From the NCBI GenBank assembly GCA_034359265.1, contig CP136896.1, positions 9,269,501 through 9,333,500 on the forward strand: 64,000 nucleotides of DNA, written 5' to 3'. Below the pieces are notes generated by a model, which was given only the letters and a program-made list of their open reading frames with translations, ran no database searches and was not told where the DNA came from. Of this stretch, positions 59,216 through 64,000 are shown piece by piece. This stretch comes from Canna indica. Taxonomy: Eukaryota > Streptophyta > Magnoliopsida > Zingiberales > Cannaceae. Each line of letters opens with the position of its first letter. The stretch's first letter is position 1. A program made the translations under genes and the position numbers.

Positions 59216-62200
59216 ATAAGCATCATCTACAATGTATATAATCCAATTGGCTTACTGGAGGCACCTTACTTTGAAATTTTTTAAAAGAATTTGTTCCCTC
59301 AAACTTACTAGCATAGGAAACTGTGAAGACAAGAGTTTTGCTAACAAGAAATAGATGGAAAATTTAGCATAAAGTAAAACATTATTCTAAAAATACTAAA
59401 TCTAGATGTTATCATTGGAATTTGAAGGCAATTCAATTCTAGAAATAACCGACAGATCAAATGTCCCACCCTACTTATATCATTTAGCAAATTATCATTT
59501 CAAGAATGATTCAGTACATAAGAGCATTTGTAGTAAAAGTAAGATCCATAAAATTCATATTAATGTTAAACACTACAGAATCATATTATTTATACAAATG
59601 ACTTACTTAAGGAAATTCCCTGTGAGTGTTAAACACTATAAACTAGTTTGTATGATTCGAACTTAAGCTTTAATATATATAGTTTGTATCATATGGTTCA
59701 AACTTAATTAAGCTTTAATTAAAATTTATTTTTATATAAAAAACACAACTATCTGGTCAGATTATATCGGGTCCCTTGGGGGAGAATATAGATAGAGGAT
59801 CTCTCGTCGGAAAATAACTTACAACCATATTCCATCAGGTTTAATTTAATAATTTAAAAGGACATATATATATATATATGTGAAACAAAATTAAAGTAGT
59901 TGGACATAACTTAAATCAGTAGGAATAGATATTAAAAGAGCATGGAGCTCCACAATCACTCCCAAAGAATTAATTAACAATAGAAATTAAGATGGTGAAA
60001 GCTCTACTTGAAAATGATTTGACATTGCATTCAAAGGGCAGGTGTGATAGATGAGGAAATTGAAGCAATCAATTGAGTCCCATCCCTCTCCACTTATTCT
60101 TGAAATGTTTGCTACTAATTTATCTAGCCTCATCTTCCCAACTAAGCCTCTTAACAAAATTATTTATATATGCAAGACAAAGGGAGTACTATGCATATAT
60201 ATATATATATACTGTTTTCCTTCATGCTTGGCATGATTTGATGCTGCCATGAATTCCTTTTACACTATACATTTCCATATACATTGTGAAGTTCCTATGA
60301 TATTGATGCTAATTAAGTGGATCAACATTTCTCTCCACAGTGCCAAAGATATAGATTATAATGAAAAAAGACAAACTCATTTATTTGCACCAATAAATTA
60401 TAAATATAGGAATTGAAGAGGCAAGTGTTTTGAAATGCATACATCATTGATTCTACCAGTATTTCACTATATGCATATATATCTGGTAATATTATATACG
60501 AAATTGACAAAATCTCGAGAGAGAGACTGATCGATGAACTTAAAGATGTGGGACAGTTGCACGGCAAAATAGATAAGAGTTGATACTGAAGATAGCGTGG
60601 AAGCTACTGAATCGCAATGGAAGATGAAGATGGAGAGAAGGTGAAAGCGATGGAAAAGAATAAATTAAGAAGAGAGAAAGGAGAAAGCAATAATGAAAAA
60701 TAATACAAAGGAGAAAGAAAGAGAAAGATTTATTAACACTTTCGAAGATAGTGGAAGATGCCCCTAATTTTAATATGAATTAGTGCAAAAAGCTTTGTGA
60801 TAATAACAGATTTTGGTAATGATCATCTTGATTGATTTAAATATTAATTTTTTTTTTATATAAAATTAAAATTAAAATTAATTGAAACTTATCCATAAAA
60901 AATATGATCATGATCTAAAAGTACAATGCTAATTATATATATGCTAAGTATTCCAAAAGAAAATATGTTAATAGCATTCTTGGAAGCTAAAAATTTGACC
61001 TAAACTATAATTTGTTAAAATTAGAAAGTATTTAGAAAAAAAGGTTACTTAATTTTTGGAAACACAAAATGGATGTCCCTAAATAGTAAATTTTAGAAAT
61101 CTTAAATAGATGAAGGTTTTTTTTTCCTCTCATGTTGCTTAATTTCTTCTATGTATTTTGTCTTTTAGTTTTGATATCTATTTGGTTAGTCTTACTTGGT
61201 AGACAAAATTACTTTTCAAATGATTTTAATTCATATGTAATTAGATAAGTATTGAAATAAAGAACACAATGATTTTTTTTCTCCATTTAGTAGCCCTACA
61301 ATTAAAGAAATCTAAGGCATATTTATTTTATAGGATAAATTGAATAAAATAAGAGACGAATTTATATTTATTAATTATTTAAATAATAAATTAGAAAAAA
61401 AATATGATTAAAATAATATAAAACTAATTATTATATTCGCGCGAGGTATACTTGATTATTATATGTTGGTGTCATTTTTTATTTCTGTTTTGAATGTATC
61501 CTACATCGAGTATATGATTTTTTTCAATAGGATCAAAATTTTAAAGTAGATTCACGAATTAAATCAAATGTTAAATAGATTTGGAGATAATAATCCATAT
61601 CAAATGAAAGATAAAATATTTTTTTCTAATAAAATATTCAATCCCACATGGTCAAACACATAAATGTTTGACATGACAATTGACCAAATATATATGACTA
61701 TTACTTTGAGACATGAACATTCACGCAATTGCATAACTTAAAAATGGTAGGCGACCATCAAATTAATACAACCAAACGAATTAGTGATCAAATATAGGGA
61801 AAACTTGTAATTATGCTTCAAGAAAATCTAAGGACAAGTTCAATTCACTGATGACTTCCATGAGAATAACTTGGTTACAATTAATAGGCCATATTTTAAT
61901 GGATCATTTTGACTTTGTTAATTAATTGTCGTACATGTTCTTGTAAACGTACTTCCTTGAATTATATATCATTTTGCATGTATGCATGCCTAATCTCTTA
62001 GTTTAATTAATTTAATTATCGTCTCAGCGAATTCTCTCCCCTCGATGGATGATGACGGGATGAAATCTCTCCCTTACCCGCACTTTTTAGGTTTGAAGAG
62101 CAACCAATTATAAGAGGATTAAGGCTTCCGCTCTTGTTTGCCGTCCCAAATTGAAGATGATGCGGATGAAAAATCCATTTTACCCGATCCAAATTAACAT

Positions 62201-62742
62201 GAATGAGAGATTGATCACACACAAAATAGTAATTCGCATTGAAGACCTCACTCGGCCGATGGGTGCGACGTCAGGTAGGACAATGTTACGATACCAAATT
62301 AAAAATATATGCATTTTCACGTTAACATAAATACTTAGTGCTAAAATTAGAAAAAGAGTCAAAGTTAATGTTTTTTCTCTCTCGCTATTACTCTTAATTA
62401 TATAAACAAAGAATTTTGGTTAAAAAAAATATAAACAAAGAATTAATGTTTATAATTAATGATTCAATGCTGCCGAACCGTTACTTGTATGCATTAATTA
62501 ATTTAGGATTTTAATTAAATGTGATGTGTATATAGATAGATACATATAACTCGTTCGGCGTTGACTTGGTCTAATATTATATTATATATAGAGAGACCAA
62601 ATGCTAGTTGTTTAACTAGGTACCGACTTTTAATTAATTGTTTTCTTTTTGTTGCTTATTTGCAAATGTGATTTTAAAATTTTAACTAAGCTTGGCCATT
62701 AATTATTATATAAATTCTATTATAATTAGTTTGTTTCGCTGG
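59216..62742. other. No gene seen; AT-rich intergenic DNA
   Basis: The open frames at 59406, 60051, 60322 and 62016 have no recognisable domains. Small TA repeats occur near 59862-59878 and 60195-60210. I looked for conserved plant miRNA sequences and found none. 62020-62280 is somewhat GC-richer but not classifiable. Confidence 0.45.
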
Positions 62743-62753
62743 ATAATTAGATA

Positions 62754-62930
62754 GTGAACCTCCTTGTGCTCAAGTGATAGTAGCATCCGGATATATTGTC
62801 TTATGGTACGTCTTGGGTTCAATCCCTAGTTGTAGTATTTTGTGCGTCTTTTTTACATCTTTGTACGTTTTATAATACACATTGTGCGTATATTACCACG
62901 TTTACGCTAATTTTTTAAGAAAAAAATTGA
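62754..62930 (+). mobile_element. tRNA-headed SINE, family 2 (copy 1), 177 bp
   Basis: Flanked by the perfect 11-bp duplication ataattagata (62743-62753 and 62931-62941). The head 'gtgctcaagtgatagtag' resembles box A and 'gggttcaatcccta' (62815) matches the box B consensus. The body has 'ttgtacgttttataatac' and 'attgtgcgtatatta', and the tail is A/T-rich. The second copy is 145 bp downstream. Confidence 0.88.
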
Positions 62931-63075
62931 ATAATTAGATATAATATAATTAATAGAATATAAATGAGAGTGGATGAGATAGTGCCATATGTAGAATTTT
63001 TCTCCGATAAGTACAACATTGATTTTGATTCGTGCGATTAGTGCTTGTCATATTAATAATAATCATATAATTTTT

Positions 63076-63252
63076 CGTTGACTCCTAGTAGCTTAGTGAT
63101 GAGACATCCTAATTATGATCATGAATTCAATTTCTAATTGTGTAATATTATGCATATATGTGTACGTCTTATAATGAGCTTCGTGCGTATATTCCTACGT
63201 TTGTATACGCTTTTGTAATATTATGTTATAAAACCAATTTTTTATTATAAAA
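63076..63252 (+). mobile_element. tRNA-headed SINE, family 2 (copy 2), 177 bp
   Basis: Same length as copy 1. Flanked by aatcatataattttt (63061-63075) and aatcatataatattt (63253-63267), 14 of 15 matching. The head 'agtagcttagtgatgag' and the decayed box B 'gaattcaatttcta' align with copy 1, as do 'gtgtacgtcttataatg' and 'cgtgcgtatattcctacgtt'. It is more diverged in the head than copy 1, so probably older. Confidence 0.85.
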
Positions 63253-63494
63253 AATCATATAATATTTATAGTCCTATGCATGTCCAGTTAGTTTTAAATT
63301 TACCTTTTTCTAAATGTACAATTAATTATTTGATTAATAATAATGCATTTATCTACTCATTTATTATATTCAATGAATAATACATGAATTTCCATCTATA
63401 TATTTTTTAGCAACTATGAAATGATTAATTGACCATCAAATAAAATTAAAATAAAATAATTACAAGAAATTAATCTGTAGATGAAGTGGGCAAC

Positions 63495-64000
63495 CAGGGA
63501 TGACAATATTACCTATTTAGGCGGGTGCCCGCAGGTATTTACTCGTTTATGATGGGTATGAGGGATAGTTTCCTACCCGCGGAGATTTTACAGGTAATTT
63601 TTCTTATCCGTTTATTAATTATATAGGACGAGTATGAGTATTATAGTATCCGTACCCGCGAGTACCTGTTATCTGCGAAAATTAGTAAATAATAATATTA
63701 TCCTTGGTACATATACTAAAAAAATCATAACCTAATTCAGTACCCATATATATATTTTATGTTTTAAAAACTTATGATAATATTGTTATCAAAATGTTGT
63801 GTTTATCAAAATAAAATTGTTATACTTGAAGTTTTTATCAAAATACTTGAAGAGTTAAAATGTTATTAAAATATTATAATTTATATATTTTTAAAGTGCC
63901 ATGGGTACCCGTCAATACCCGTGGATATCCGTCTCCCCGCGGGTAATTAAATAAATATCCATTTTTTATATTCGCGAGGAATAAATAGGTAGCATGTACT
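63495..64000 (-). mobile_element. hAT-type MITE, family B (copy 2), cut by window edge
   Basis: Starts cagggatgacaatattacct. Read on the minus strand it follows the right half of the element at 9805-10338: 'gcgggtgcccgc', 'cgcggagatttta', 'tacccgcgagtac', 'agtacccatatatatatttta' in mirrored order, through 'gggtacccgt' near 63905. The other end lies beyond 64000. Confidence 0.85.

Noticed and set aside
59960..60620. MicroRNA precursor
   Set aside because: I compared by eye with conserved plant miRNA families (156, 159, 160, 164, 166, 167, 171, 172, 390, 393-399 and others) and saw no match or convincing stem.
1..64000. CRISPR arrays, operons, prophage or other prokaryotic systems
   Set aside because: The sequence is plant nuclear DNA: spliced gene, plant transposons, no arrayed spacers and no bacterial-type gene clusters.

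Overview
This window is nuclear DNA of a flowering plant. It is AT-rich and mostly transposon-derived, with one convincing spliced host gene. The evidence is plant-type TPX2 exons with GT/AG introns, plant L1-type LINEs ending in an RNase H domain, CACTA/TNP2, hAT, Tourist-like and Mutator-like elements, tRNA-headed SINEs and TRIM-type LTR elements. The GC-rich 5' end of the gene would fit a monocot, but I cannot name the species.

Host gene. TPX2 (spindle assembly, Aurora-kinase activator) lies on the + strand from the ATG at 25046 to a stop at 41783. I could join 15 exons in one continuous frame (1,371 nt, 456 aa). The product has the N-terminal Aurora-binding segment and the central importin-interaction region. 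It stops where full-length plant TPX2 would continue into its C-terminal microtubule/kinesin-binding half. Four introns are enlarged by transposons: a 284-bp TRIM (26928-27211), a long-inverted-repeat element (29804-31512), a 6.7-kb intron (33189-39872) holding a broken hAT transposase, a second TRIM, an inverted SINE pair and an internally deleted hAT copy, and a Tourist-like element (40501-41474).

Left side (1-24.4 kb). From the left: a Ty3-like LTR fragment (to about 1535), a LINE remnant (2.0-2.7 kb), a CACTA end (3060), a hAT MITE (4179-4585), a LINE scrap (6.2-6.7 kb), a 514-bp MITE (8457-8970), a hAT MITE (9805-10338), a fold-back element (about 11.9-12.6 kb), a SINE (13.7 kb), the best preserved LINE (15.24-17.18 kb), a GAGCTC-rich repeat (17.5-18.05 kb), and a decayed CACTA transposon (about 18.42-22.89 kb). 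The CACTA was split by a Tourist-like MITE, which was itself split by a hAT MITE. A LINE tail (23.7-24.44 kb) closes this side.

Right side (42-64 kb). A second copy of the deleted hAT (43038-43725), a second copy of the Tourist-like MITE (44604-45037), a palindromic Mutator-like element (46500-47543), a likely Del/Tekay-like LTR (about 50.0-52.5 kb), a second TRIM family (52531-53180), a LINE remnant (53.2-54.46 kb), a hAT MITE (54693-55136), LTR-like DNA (55.2-57.5 kb), a histone H4 pseudogene (57585-57779), another Ty3-like LTR fragment carrying a SINE with a 16-bp target duplication, a further hAT-like MITE (58853-59215), two 177-bp SINEs of one family (62754-62930, 63076-63252), and a truncated second copy of the 9.8-kb MITE at the window edge.

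I found no operon, CRISPR array, tRNA, rRNA or known miRNA, and no convincing new biological system. The informative content is the insertion stratigraphy, several non-autonomous families present as pairs with intact target-site duplications, and the shortened, transposon-expanded TPX2 gene.
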